Positions 28,000 to 37,047 of a stretch of DNA of 64,000 nucleotides are shown here, piece by piece. Every line of letters begins with the position of its first letter. Position 1 is the stretch's first letter. The notes under the pieces are model-generated. The model did not search any database and was not told the DNA's origin. It saw only the letters and a list, made by a program, of their open reading frames with translations. The DNA comes from Roseovarius albus (GTDB taxonomy: Bacteria; Pseudomonadota; Alphaproteobacteria; Rhodobacterales; Rhodobacteraceae), in the NCBI RefSeq assembly GCF_900172335.1, contig NZ_FWFX01000002.1, forward strand, positions 434,001 through 498,000. Direction: 5' to 3'. The position numbers and the translations under genes were made by a program.

Positions 28000-30051
28000 A
28001 TGAATAGTGAATTGAAACGCCGGGAATTAATTCGGATTGCCAACGAGATGCACGATGTAACAAACGAGGAAACGCGTTTGTTCATATCCAAGATTCAACA
28101 AGATCTAACTGAACTAAAGCCAGGGGTGGCGTTTGTCGGGCAAATCAAGGCAGGTAAGTCACGGCTTATCAATGGCTTTATCGGACGAGCCGAATTTCTG
28201 CCGTCTGATGTAAACCCTTGGACAACTGTTATCACCGATATGCACTTTGGCCACCCCAGCGGGCGGACAGACGGTGCGGAATTCCATTTCTTCGATAACG
28301 AGCAGTGGCAAGAACTGATCGCTGAAGGCGAAGAGATGCGCAAACTTTTCGCTGACGAAGAAGATAGCTACAAGCGCGAAATGATCGAAGAGCAGGTTGA
28401 CGCGATGAAAAATCGCGCGAAGCTGCGCCTTGGAGCCAGTTATCAGAATTTGTTGGGTCAAACCCACGACCTGCCAGAGCTGTCCTCGGATGACCTGATG
28501 CGCTATGTCTGTGCGGGCGATGACCCGACAGATTTAGACGATGGCGAAGACATCTCTGATCGAGGTCTGTACAGCGATGTAACGCGCAAAGCCGAAGTGT
28601 ATTTTGAACTCGGCCACTTCCCGTTCCCGCTGACGGTCACGGACACGCCTGGTGTGAATGACCCGCTTCTGATCCGCGAGGAAATTTCACGTCAGTATCT
28701 TAAAAAGGCGGATTTCTTTGTTGTTGTTCTGTCCGCACATCAGGCGCTTTCGCGCGCTGATCTGAAACTGTTTCGCCTGATGCAGGCTCTGGAACTCGGC
28801 CAATTGGTTGTTTTCATCAATCGTGTAGATGAACTTAACGATGGTGCCGAGGATGCAGCCAAGGTCAAGGAAGATGTTCGCAAGGGCCTCAAGCAGGCCT
28901 TGGTCGGCTCTGAGATCGAAGTTCTAACCGGCAGCGCACAATGGGCTCATTATGCTTTAACTGGTGACGAAAACGGCGTTGATCATGACGACGTTTTGGC
29001 GTGGTTACGAGCCAATCCGGCTTTGATGCAGAAATATTTGGATGGCGTCAAAGACATGAAGCGCGGCGACGGGCCGGTTAGCCGAGAGGCTATCTTGCGT
29101 TTTGCAGCAATGGTCGCCTCTGGCTTGCCGGAATTGCGTAGCTATGTGACGGACGCTCTTACACTAGGTACGTGTGGGGAGCAGATGCAAATGGCTTGGC
29201 AGCATCTCAACAGCTTTGCCAAGGGTGAATTGGAGAGAAGTGAGGCGCGCTTGCGTGCGATCGGTCAAGAACCTGTTGAGCGGGGTGTAGACACACTGAG
29301 CAATAATGAAACCTTCAACGAACTGAGGGCCATGATCACCGAAAAGTCGGAGGGCATGATTCAGGATATGGATGATGTGTTCGCCAATTTGCGCGGCGTC
29401 ATGGATGATACCGTTGGTGAACTTGTTGCAAATGTTGTTCATGGGCCCAACGGGAAATCTCCGCTTTTGGCGCAGGGTGCCGCAACGGAGTTGGATTTCA
29501 CCGCACTTAGAGAGCGGATGCGGGAGTTGATCCAGGATGCGACGCAGGTGGTGCGGCAACGGCTGATGCATGAACTTTATGCCATCGACATGCATAGCAA
29601 TGCGGTATTGCAAACACTGCCGGGTTGGGAAGAAAGCGAAAATGGGCGGATGAACACAAGCGCGGTGCGTTGGTTCCGGCCTGACACCAGCGCTCTGAGC
29701 CGAGGCATAACAGTTGAGCTACGTGTGTCTTGGCTATCTCGGTTGTTCTCGAAAAAGAGCTACGTGGCGCGGGCAAATGAGATGATCACACAGGAATTCG
29801 AAATGATTGGTGATGATCTGGTTGATACCGCCCGCACCGACATCATTGAGCGAATGGAGACTGTGCTCAATCATCACCAGGCACTTTTGGCCGGGCACTT
29901 TGATGACGACCGCAGAAACGGGGCAAAGGGAACAAACACCGAGACCGACCCACAGGGCGCGTTTGATCAACTGCGGCGTATAACGGGAGAGCTAGAATTG
30001 GTGTATGGCCCTGCAAATTTTGAGGACAGGCTAGCGGAGGCAGCAGAGTGA
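28000..30051 (+). CDS. Dynamin-like large GTPase A2
   Basis: A 683-residue paralogue of the 22090 protein. G1 is GQIKAGKSR (47-55), NPWTTVIT (72-79) holds the G2 Thr, G3 is DTPGVND (215-221) and G4 NRVDE (274-278). Residues 390-683 are mainly helical, with a patch SWLSRLFSKKSY corresponding in position to the Trp/Arg patch of the first copy. The ATG at 28000 has TAGGTG close upstream. The stop codon overlaps the GTG start of the next gene (GTGA), exactly as in the first pair. Heteromeric dynamin pairs encoded by adjacent genes are known (for example the Campylobacter DLP1/DLP2 pair), which suggests that A2 partners the following small GTPase. Confidence 0.85.
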   Translation: MNSELKRRELIRIANEMHDVTNEETRLFISKIQQDLTELKPGVAFVGQIKAGKSRLINGFIGRAEFLPSDVNPWTTVITDMHFGHPSGRTDGAEFHFFDNEQWQELIAEGEEMRKLFADEEDSYKREMIEEQVDAMKNRAKLRLGASYQNLLGQTHDLPELSSDDLMRYVCAGDDPTDLDDGEDISDRGLYSDVTRKAEVYFELGHFPFPLTVTDTPGVNDPLLIREEISRQYLKKADFFVVVLSAHQALSRADLKLFRLMQALELGQLVVFINRVDELNDGAEDAAKVKEDVRKGLKQALVGSEIEVLTGSAQWAHYALTGDENGVDHDDVLAWLRANPALMQKYLDGVKDMKRGDGPVSREAILRFAAMVASGLPELRSYVTDALTLGTCGEQMQMAWQHLNSFAKGELERSEARLRAIGQEPVERGVDTLSNNETFNELRAMITEKSEGMIQDMDDVFANLRGVMDDTVGELVANVVHGPNGKSPLLAQGAATELDFTALRERMRELIQDATQVVRQRLMHELYAIDMHSNAVLQTLPGWEESENGRMNTSAVRWFRPDTSALSRGITVELRVSWLSRLFSKKSYVARANEMITQEFEMIGDDLVDTARTDIIERMETVLNHHQALLAGHFDDDRRNGAKGTNTETDPQGAFDQLRRITGELELVYGPANFEDRLAEAAE

Positions 30052-31343
30052 TCGAATTTTCCGATACGGAACAAGAAGTTAGGCAGTTAGATCGGTTTCT
30101 TTCAAAAACTGAAAACCTGCCATCCTCGCCCGAGCTTGAAGCGCTGCGCGCGCGCGCGCTGGGGCATGCCGAACGCTTGTCCAATGCAGTTGCGATAGGT
30201 TTTGCCGGCGAATTCGGCGCTGGCAAGTCCAGCTTGGCGAATATGCTGGCTGGGGCGGATGTTCTTCCAACGGGGCCGCAGCATCTGGAACTGCCTTTGG
30301 TTATCGTGGCGTATTCTGAAGAGCCTCAGACAACTGTTGGTTGGTGGGATAAACCCGAGAAAACCTATGCCGGAATTGCGCTTGAGAAAGCGGCCGCAGA
30401 CAAGCCTGACTTTATTTCCGTGGGTTTGAATTCACCTGCACTGCGCGAGGTATCTCTGTTTGACTTGCCCGGATCAGGGGCCTTGGAAGAAAGTTATGAC
30501 AAGGCCTTGGGGCTTTTGAATTTTGTGGACTGCGTCATCTGGTGTACGAACGGGGCCAATGCCTGGCGCGAAAGCGAACGCCATCTCTGGTCTCAGGTCC
30601 CCGCCAAGCTACGTGAAAACAGCGTGCTTGCGGTGACACACGCCGATTTGCCGCCAGTGCGTGAAGCGCTTGATCGGGTTGTTTCCAGACTGGAAAAAGA
30701 GAAAGACGGGTTGTTTCAATCTGTTGTCCCGATTGGGACCCCCGAAGCCGTCAAGGCGATGTCAGCTGAACCTGAGCCAAACCTGGAGCTTTGGAAAGAC
30801 TGTGGCGGGCAAAGGCTGGCCGAAGAAGTGCTGCGCATCGCTTCAGTTCGGCGCAGTAAGGATTTGGAAGATGCCCAAAAGGATCTGGAAAATTTGTTCC
30901 TCCCCGCTTTGGCTGCGTTAGACAATACTCCGGATGTCACGCCGGTGGCAGACTCAGCAGTCAGAATCAGCGACAAAGAAAACTTGCATCAAGCGCTGCC
31001 AAATATCAGCAATCCGTTGTTGGAAGAGTGGCTTGCGGCGGTCACGGACATTTATGAAGAGGTTCGAGAGGCGACTGAAATGAAGCCCTCTGCCTTCTTG
31101 CAAAATTGTCAGGAAATTGTGGAAGAGTTTTCAGATCGCCTGGAAGACAGTGAGGGCCTTTCGCCATCGGCTGAATGGGTCCCCGCTGAGTTTGAAAAGG
31201 CCGCAGATCTGTTGTTGTTGTTGCAGTATGAAAACGGGACAGATGTTCTGCGGGATGCAGTGAGCATTTTGGCTCAGCTTGGGGACAATCTGGCCTGGGC
31301 GGGCAGTACGCCTATGGATTCGTTGGCCCGCACTGGCACCTGA
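30048..31343 (+). CDS. Small-GTPase-domain protein B2
   Basis: A 431-residue paralogue of the 24099 protein without the long acidic tail. G1 is GEFGAGKSS (54-62), G3 is DLPGSG (139-144) with Leu in place of the usual Thr, and THAD (197-200) replaces NKxD. The signature VIWCTNGANAWRESER (163-178) matches the first copy. The C-terminal 190 residues are helical. It starts at a GTG sharing bases with the A2 stop codon and ends the first half of the cluster; a 334-base gap follows. Confidence 0.82.
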   Translation: MIEFSDTEQEVRQLDRFLSKTENLPSSPELEALRARALGHAERLSNAVAIGFAGEFGAGKSSLANMLAGADVLPTGPQHLELPLVIVAYSEEPQTTVGWWDKPEKTYAGIALEKAAADKPDFISVGLNSPALREVSLFDLPGSGALEESYDKALGLLNFVDCVIWCTNGANAWRESERHLWSQVPAKLRENSVLAVTHADLPPVREALDRVVSRLEKEKDGLFQSVVPIGTPEAVKAMSAEPEPNLELWKDCGGQRLAEEVLRIASVRRSKDLEDAQKDLENLFLPALAALDNTPDVTPVADSAVRISDKENLHQALPNISNPLLEEWLAAVTDIYEEVREATEMKPSAFLQNCQEIVEEFSDRLEDSEGLSPSAEWVPAEFEKAADLLLLLQYENGTDVLRDAVSILAQLGDNLAWAGSTPMDSLARTGT

Positions 31344-31677
31344 TTGTTTCCGGCTTGGAAAGAATGATTCTGATGAAATCGAACTGTAGAATCGGGCTTT
31401 GGCTTCGATTTCTTCGTGTCAGACCTATGACACCTATGAAGAATTGGTGAAATTGAAGGGTATTTTATGGTTGAAAATCAAAGATTTAGCATCTTGTTGT
31501 ACCCGTCGAGTAAATGAATTTTGAACCATACCGAAGTCATCCGGTGGCCAAATTTTAGTCTTAATTTTTCAGTCTAACCTTTGACTGGGTACTCTGCGGA
31601 AGAGTGTATTTTAGTCAGTTCCAAGGCCTTCGCTCCGGCCGATTTACCGCAGGTTTTGCAATCATGGCGGGAATACT
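31344..31677. other. Intergenic region before the kinase operon
   Basis: 334 bases without a gene, AT-rich in its middle. It contains the candidate promoter at 31581-31610. A minor GGCC/GGCC hairpin is visible near 31626-31641. I see no strong terminator for the upstream GTPase genes. Confidence 0.5.
31581..31610 (+). promoter_or_regulatory. Candidate sigma-70 promoter of the kinase-FHA-PP2C-LysM operon
   Basis: TTGACT (31581-31586), an 18-base spacer, then TGTATT (31605-31610). It is about 68 bases before the kinase start codon. The -35 box is near consensus and the -10 matches four of six bases. Confidence 0.4.
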
Positions 31678-33903
31678 ATGAGTCAAAATCGGGCTGTTGA
31701 AGACACACAAGACGAAAATCAGATTGTAGGGTTGAAACCGGGCGCAAAACTGCTGCGCGGGCAATATGAAATCATCAGCTTTCTAAGTAATGGCGGTTTT
31801 GGAATCACCTATCTGGCGCGTGACAGTTTGGAACGTGATGTCGTTATCAAAGAATGCTTTCCTGGTGCGCTTTGCCGACGGAATGGCGACCTCGTTGAGG
31901 CAGTGGACCCCGCTTACAATAAAGACCTGCGCTCGATCATCGAACTGTTCATTCTTGAAGCCCGCAATCACGCCCGTCTGGTTCATCCAAACATCGTCGA
32001 TGTTCATCAGGTGTTTGAGGACAATGATACGGCCTATATAGCGATGGACCTTATCAAGGGGTGTGACCTGCTTGATTATGTTCAAGACAGCAAGAATGAC
32101 AGCTCACCCGACTTCATTGTGCAGGTCACTGAAAAAATGCTGTCGGCTGTTTCCTTTATTCACGACAGCGGCATGTTGCACCGTGATATTTCGCCGGACA
32201 ACATCCTGATCGACGAAAACAAACAACCCGTCTTGATTGATTTTGGTGCAGCCCGCGAGCAAGCCGCAAACAAGTCGGCTGCCTTGCTGACTCTGCGGGT
32301 GATCAAGGACGGCTATTCTCCGCATGAGTTTTATGTGCGGGGTGCAGAGCAAGGCCCCAGTAGTGATTTGTACGTGTTAGCGGCGACGCTGTATCACACA
32401 ATCAGTGGAGAGCGACCAATCGACGGTCAGACACGTCTTGATGCTTTCAACAATAGCCAACCCGATCCTTATGAGCCGCTTAGTGGCCGTTTCGAAGGTT
32501 ATCCGAAAGGTTTCCTCGAGGCGATCGACAAGGCAATGGAAATCCATGTGCCAGATCGTCTGCAATCGGCTCTTGAATGGCTACGCATGTTCCGGGGCAA
32601 AAAGGTCGAGTTTGACAACTTCAGTTATCGCCCTGTGTCCGTCATCGTCGCGGTGGACCGTGAGGACGAAGAAGAGCTGAGCGAGGCTGAACAAGAGCGC
32701 ATTCGCGCCGAGACTGAAAATGCTGAAGCTGTAGTCAATGCGCTGCTAACTGGCGACATCGACGCGGGACCGGATGTGAATCAACCCGCCGCCACCTCAA
32801 AGGCCAAGCCTGCGCAGGCTATGGATACCGTGGTCCGCAATGACTCTGGCGGCAATGGTAAACTCATGGCTGGTGCCATGTTGGTGGTTATCGCTTTGGC
32901 GGCTGGCGGGTATTTTGCGATGTCAGGTGGGGAAGATGAGGTTGCAGTCACCACTGACGTTACTGTTGCTACAACAGTTGTTGAGCCCACTGCAGAAGAG
33001 CCCGTCGTAGAAGAAGCTGGGGTAGAGGAAGTTCCTGCGGCAATCACAGAAGCGGTGAATGCCGAAGAAACCGTTGAACCAGCTGCTGCACCTGAAGAAG
33101 CTGCCGCTGTAGCAGAAATTGAGACGCCTACGACGACAGAACCGGAAGTGGCGGGAGAGCGCGTTTCTGTAGAAGAAATCCCCGCTGTTGAGCCGAAAGA
33201 AGTAGAAGTCGCTGTGGCCAGCGAGCCTGCGGAAACCTCGGTTGTTGAAGCCACCGTTGAAGACGTTTCAGAGGCTGCTGTTGCCGAGCCCGTCAACCTG
33301 CGTGACGAGCAGATCGCCTTTTCGCATTGGGATGTGGATATTCCGTTCCGCACAAGTGTTCGGAAGATCTCCACAGCAAGCGCAATTGCGATCAACAATG
33401 TGGATCGGGATGCTGACATGTCTGTCATTGGTGACTGGGTCGAGCGCGGTGCCGTGATCTTCACTTTGAATGGTGAACCGATCCGCAAGAATGTGCCTTT
33501 GGCGACTCAGATCATGAATGGGACAACTGCAGATGAAGATGGGTATTTCCGGATCGTGGCGAGGTACCGCGCAAAAGGACAGACCCGCGTCTCAAATGGC
33601 TTGCTGGCATTGCCGGCAGTACACGTGATCGGGCTGGGGAATGGAGTGACCTTTGCCGTCAGCAGTGATGCCAAGGGTGGCTGGAATACACGTGTGAGCG
33701 AGCTTTCCGCCGGACACGGCACGACACTGCGCGTCGATGACATCATCGTTCAGGAACAAACCACGGGCGTGAAGTTCGATGGTCAAGACAGCCTGAAGTC
33801 CACGCTGGAAAAACTTGTCGAACTCGGCAATCCCAAAGCGGAATTCACCATCATGCGACTGAGCGGCATTCAAAAAGCACACATGGAGTTGGTCGCAAAA
33901 TGA
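31678..33903 (+). CDS. Membrane-anchored serine/threonine protein kinase
   Basis: A 741-residue Hanks-type kinase. The Gly-rich loop is SNGGFGITYLA (37-47), the ATP Lys is K58 (VVIKE), the catalytic loop HRDISPDN (168-175) and the metal motif DFGAAR (188-193); all catalytic residues are present. A juxtamembrane acidic stretch leads to one membrane helix (about 395-414). Outside, an Ala/Glu/Val/Thr-rich linker (about 421-540) precedes a folded C-terminal domain (541-741) that would sit in the periplasm and could sense a ligand. It heads a set with FHA and PP2C genes, the classical writer, reader and eraser of Thr phosphorylation. No type VI secretion genes are nearby, although such trios regulate that system elsewhere. 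Confidence 0.92.
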   Translation: MSQNRAVEDTQDENQIVGLKPGAKLLRGQYEIISFLSNGGFGITYLARDSLERDVVIKECFPGALCRRNGDLVEAVDPAYNKDLRSIIELFILEARNHARLVHPNIVDVHQVFEDNDTAYIAMDLIKGCDLLDYVQDSKNDSSPDFIVQVTEKMLSAVSFIHDSGMLHRDISPDNILIDENKQPVLIDFGAAREQAANKSAALLTLRVIKDGYSPHEFYVRGAEQGPSSDLYVLAATLYHTISGERPIDGQTRLDAFNNSQPDPYEPLSGRFEGYPKGFLEAIDKAMEIHVPDRLQSALEWLRMFRGKKVEFDNFSYRPVSVIVAVDREDEEELSEAEQERIRAETENAEAVVNALLTGDIDAGPDVNQPAATSKAKPAQAMDTVVRNDSGGNGKLMAGAMLVVIALAAGGYFAMSGGEDEVAVTTDVTVATTVVEPTAEEPVVEEAGVEEVPAAITEAVNAEETVEPAAAPEEAAAVAEIETPTTTEPEVAGERVSVEEIPAVEPKEVEVAVASEPAETSVVEATVEDVSEAAVAEPVNLRDEQIAFSHWDVDIPFRTSVRKISTASAIAINNVDRDADMSVIGDWVERGAVIFTLNGEPIRKNVPLATQIMNGTTADEDGYFRIVARYRAKGQTRVSNGLLALPAVHVIGLGNGVTFAVSSDAKGGWNTRVSELSAGHGTTLRVDDIIVQEQTTGVKFDGQDSLKSTLEKLVELGNPKAEFTIMRLSGIQKAHMELVAK

Positions 33904-33976
33904 TTAAGAACGCAATCAATCGTCTCACTAACAAAACGGTTTCCATCAACCGAGAAGCAGAAAAGGTCTAATTGAT

Positions 33977-34930
33977 ATGTTTAAATATAAAAGCCCCCTC
34001 AGCCGTCTTCTCGAAGGCTCTGCAAAGTCAAATGAGGACGCAAAGGACAAAGTCGAAGACAGCAATATCGAAAAACTCGAGCCGATTGCAGATTTGAATG
34101 TCCTGCGTCAGGTGCTGGCAGAAGAGAAAATCAAAGCCGCCTCATTCGAAGACAGTGAAGAGCTGCTGCCAGAGCAGAAAATGCCAGATTTCCCAGATCA
34201 AGAAGAGTCCAAGCCAGTGTCAGCGATGGACAACATGCCAGACGTTCTGGTGATCAAAGAAGCGCTGAGCAACGAAGAGCCACCAAAGGAAGAAGCGAAG
34301 GCGGAAGAGCCAGCACCGCAGCTTGAAGTTGCCAAAACAGTAAACCCAATGACTGAAGCGTTTTCACCGGCACCAGAGCCGACCGAGGCCCCGGAGGTAG
34401 TTGAAACACCCGTTGCTGAAACTCCACCAGCCGTGGCGCCAGCAGCACCGGCACCAGTATCCGCAAAATCAGATGACCGCCGCGACCGGGTGAAAACCAC
34501 CTTCCTTGGCTTCGAGCGCCCAGATGCGCATGTACAGGACCTGATGGAGCAGGCACCAGTTGAGATAGCCAAGCAGGCCAACGTGACGTTCCCAGTGGGT
34601 TGGTTGGTTGTGACCTCTGGCCCCGGCCGCGGTGCCAGCTTAACAGTGACAGCAGGTTTGATGCAGATCGGGCGCAATGACGATCAAGCTATTCAACTGG
34701 ACTTTGGGGATACGGGTATCTCTCGCAGCAGCCATGCTGTGATTGCGTACGATCCCGAAGATCGAAAATGCTATCTGGGCCATGGCGGCAAGGCTAATCT
34801 GGTGCGTCTGAATGGTAGCCCGGTTCTGGCCACTGTACCTATGTCGAACGGCGATGAAATTCGCATAAGTGAAACCACCATGCGTTTCGTAGCCCTCTGT
34901 GATGAAAACTTCGATTGGTCGGATAAATAA
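33977..34930 (+). CDS. FHA domain protein
   Basis: A 317-residue cytoplasmic protein. Residues 1-165 are acidic, Pro/Ala-rich and probably disordered. The C-terminal FHA domain (about 205-310) binds phosphothreonine peptides; its key residues are visible in IGRND (231-235), SRSSH (249-253) and LNGS (278-281). Just before it, RVKTTFLGFERP contains T174-T175, a Thr pair in a position where GarA/OdhI-type FHA proteins are phosphorylated, which could permit self-binding. It ends 3 bases before the PP2C gene and follows the kinase gene by 73 bases, so it is the likely phospho-reader of this operon. Confidence 0.9.
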   Translation: MFKYKSPLSRLLEGSAKSNEDAKDKVEDSNIEKLEPIADLNVLRQVLAEEKIKAASFEDSEELLPEQKMPDFPDQEESKPVSAMDNMPDVLVIKEALSNEEPPKEEAKAEEPAPQLEVAKTVNPMTEAFSPAPEPTEAPEVVETPVAETPPAVAPAAPAPVSAKSDDRRDRVKTTFLGFERPDAHVQDLMEQAPVEIAKQANVTFPVGWLVVTSGPGRGASLTVTAGLMQIGRNDDQAIQLDFGDTGISRSSHAVIAYDPEDRKCYLGHGGKANLVRLNGSPVLATVPMSNGDEIRISETTMRFVALCDENFDWSDK

Positions 34931-34933
34931 AGA

Positions 34934-35716
34934 ATGCTGGCAGCCCCAACATATGACATCGCAGTCATTGCGGACCGAGGTCGGCGCGAGATGCAGGAAG
35001 ATGCAATCGCAACCCGCACCTTCGATTCAGCCGAAGCCGCCTATGTTGTCGTCGCTGACGGCATGGGCGGGCACGAGGCAGGCGAGGTCGCCTCTGACCT
35101 TGTGACAAAGGCCTGGCGTGCCACTCTGGATGTGCAGCTTGAAGGCAGCGAAGTGGCAGAACGCAATCTACTGGATGCACTGCCAATTGCAGCGATGCAG
35201 GCCAACGTCGACGTCTCGGAGTATACCGAAGAAAGTGGCTCGCTGCAGATGGGTTCGACCCTTCTAGGGACGCTCTTGTTGCGTAATCGCCTATTCTGGA
35301 TCTCAATCGGCGACTCGCCTTTGTATCTGTTTCGCGAGGGACATCTGGTTCAGATCAATGAAGATCACTCGATGGCGCCGATGATCGATGCGAAAGTGGC
35401 CGAAGGGGTGTTGAGCGTCGAGGAGGCGCAGGCCCATCCGGATCGCAATCTTTTGACGTCGGTCATTATGGGGGCCGCGATCCCCAAGGTGGATTGCCCA
35501 AGTTCTCCGCTTGAGTTGACGCCAAGCGATGTCCTGATCGCCGCCAGCGATGGTATTCAATATCTCAACGATGGGCAAATCCTTGAGGTATTGAACGCCT
35601 GCTCGGGGCTCACTGCTCAAGAGATCGCTGATACCCTTCTGAAAGCTGTTCAGAGCCAGGAAGATCCTGATCAGGATAATACATCCATTGCCGTTGTAAA
35701 GTTGTTATCAGTTTGA
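34934..35716 (+). CDS. PP2C-type serine/threonine phosphatase
   Basis: A 260-residue Mn/Mg-dependent phosphatase. Conserved motifs in order are DRGRREMQEDA (14-24), VVADGMGGHEAG (39-50) with the metal Asp42, MGSTLLGTLL, ISIGDSPLYL, ASDGI and DNTSIAVV near the C-terminus. It probably reverses phosphorylation made by the kinase upstream. The 3' end overlaps the frame that precedes the next gene, and no signal peptide or membrane helix is seen, so it is cytoplasmic. Confidence 0.93.
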   Translation: MLAAPTYDIAVIADRGRREMQEDAIATRTFDSAEAAYVVVADGMGGHEAGEVASDLVTKAWRATLDVQLEGSEVAERNLLDALPIAAMQANVDVSEYTEESGSLQMGSTLLGTLLLRNRLFWISIGDSPLYLFREGHLVQINEDHSMAPMIDAKVAEGVLSVEEAQAHPDRNLLTSVIMGAAIPKVDCPSSPLELTPSDVLIAASDGIQYLNDGQILEVLNACSGLTAQEIADTLLKAVQSQEDPDQDNTSIAVVKLLSV

Positions 35717-35745
35717 AAATAAAAGAAAAAGAGAATGCGAGGACT

Positions 35746-37005
35746 ATGAATAGATATCTAGTAGCATCCAGCCTTGCCATAGCAGGAGCATCTGGTTCAG
35801 CTTTCGCTCAGGAAGCCTGTTCCACATATGTCATTCAGCGTGGTGACAGCCTGAGAGAACTGTCGATGTCAGTTTACGGAACGGCGGATTATCGAGCGAT
35901 TTACGATGCAAACCGCGATGTGATTGGTAGAAATCCCAACATCATCCAAGTCGGTGACACATTGCAATTGCCCTGTGTCGACTCTGCGATTGCAAGTGGT
36001 GAAGAGAAAACTGAGGCTGAGAAACTGGCGGCAGAAATGGCTGCGGATTTGGTTCACGCTGCCGAGGCTCGTGCCGCAAAGGCAATCGCCGAAGCAGAGG
36101 GGCGTGTTGCGGTTGCCGAAGCCGAAGCCCGTGGCGCCAGCTCAGAAGAACTGGCCGAAATTCGTGCCAATGCTAAGGCTGAGATCGAAGTTGCCCGCGC
36201 GGAAGGTGCTGCGTTGATCCGCGACGCTGACGGTGGCGAACGCCCAGCGATCCGTGACCGTCAGGTTCTCATGATCACAGGCGGCAACTATGCGCCATTC
36301 ACTGACGAAGGCTTGCCAGATCGGGGTCTCTATACCCGCTTGGTGGAAACCGCCTTTTTGCGTGCAGCTCCGGAACAGGCTTACAAGATCCAGTTCGTAA
36401 ATGACTGGAACTCGCATTTGGACCTGCTGATGCCAACTTTGGCATTCGATGCAACCTTCCCTTGGTCACGTCCGAACTGCGAAGAGCCAGAGGCCCTGTC
36501 AGAGGGTGATCGCAATCGGTGCGAAACATACAACTTCTCGAATCCATTCTATGAAGTTGTCGATACATTCTTTGCGAAAGACGGCTCAGGTTATGAAGAG
36601 GCCCGCAGCTACGTTGAGTTTGCGGGAACAATCATCTGCCGCCCCGAAGGCTGGAGCCTCAGCCACTTGGACGCGGTTGGCTTATATGAGCCAGCGGTCA
36701 CTCTGATGCGTCCGGAATCGCCCGATGATTGCTTTGATGCAGTTATGAGTGGTGAAGCCGATATCGTTGCGGTTGAAGCGCATCTTGCAGTCGAGGCGAT
36801 TGCCCGTCTTGGGTACGAACACCAGTTGATCGAAAACCCAAACCTTGCGGCAATCAAATCGCTCAATGTCATGACACACATCGATAACCCGGATGGGGAA
36901 ACGTTGCTTGAGACGTTGAACGAGGGTCTTGAAATCATGCAGCAATCTGGCGAATGGCGCGAAATCATTTCGACCGCCCTACGCTATCAAATGGAAAACG
37001 GTTAA
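35746..37005 (+). CDS. Secreted LysM protein with solute-binding-like domain, copy 1
   Basis: A 419-residue exported protein. A signal peptide ends at SAFA (about residue 21). A LysM domain follows (YVIQRGDSLRELSMSVYG to LQLPC), which would bind peptidoglycan. Then comes an Ala/Glu-rich helix, probably a coiled coil (about 85-165), and a family 3-type periplasmic solute-binding-like domain (about 170-419) with several Cys residues probably in disulfides. The ATG at 35746 is preferred because the signal peptide begins there; the frame opens at 35713. A LysM joined to this binding domain is unusual. It is downstream of kinase, FHA and PP2C genes and may feed a signal to the kinase's outer domain, which is inference. 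Confidence 0.85.
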   Translation: MNRYLVASSLAIAGASGSAFAQEACSTYVIQRGDSLRELSMSVYGTADYRAIYDANRDVIGRNPNIIQVGDTLQLPCVDSAIASGEEKTEAEKLAAEMAADLVHAAEARAAKAIAEAEGRVAVAEAEARGASSEELAEIRANAKAEIEVARAEGAALIRDADGGERPAIRDRQVLMITGGNYAPFTDEGLPDRGLYTRLVETAFLRAAPEQAYKIQFVNDWNSHLDLLMPTLAFDATFPWSRPNCEEPEALSEGDRNRCETYNFSNPFYEVVDTFFAKDGSGYEEARSYVEFAGTIICRPEGWSLSHLDAVGLYEPAVTLMRPESPDDCFDAVMSGEADIVAVEAHLAVEAIARLGYEHQLIENPNLAAIKSLNVMTHIDNPDGETLLETLNEGLEIMQQSGEWREIISTALRYQMENG

Positions 37006-37047
37006 CGCCCGGCCTGGGCACGAATTTGGAATATCTGGAGGACAAAA

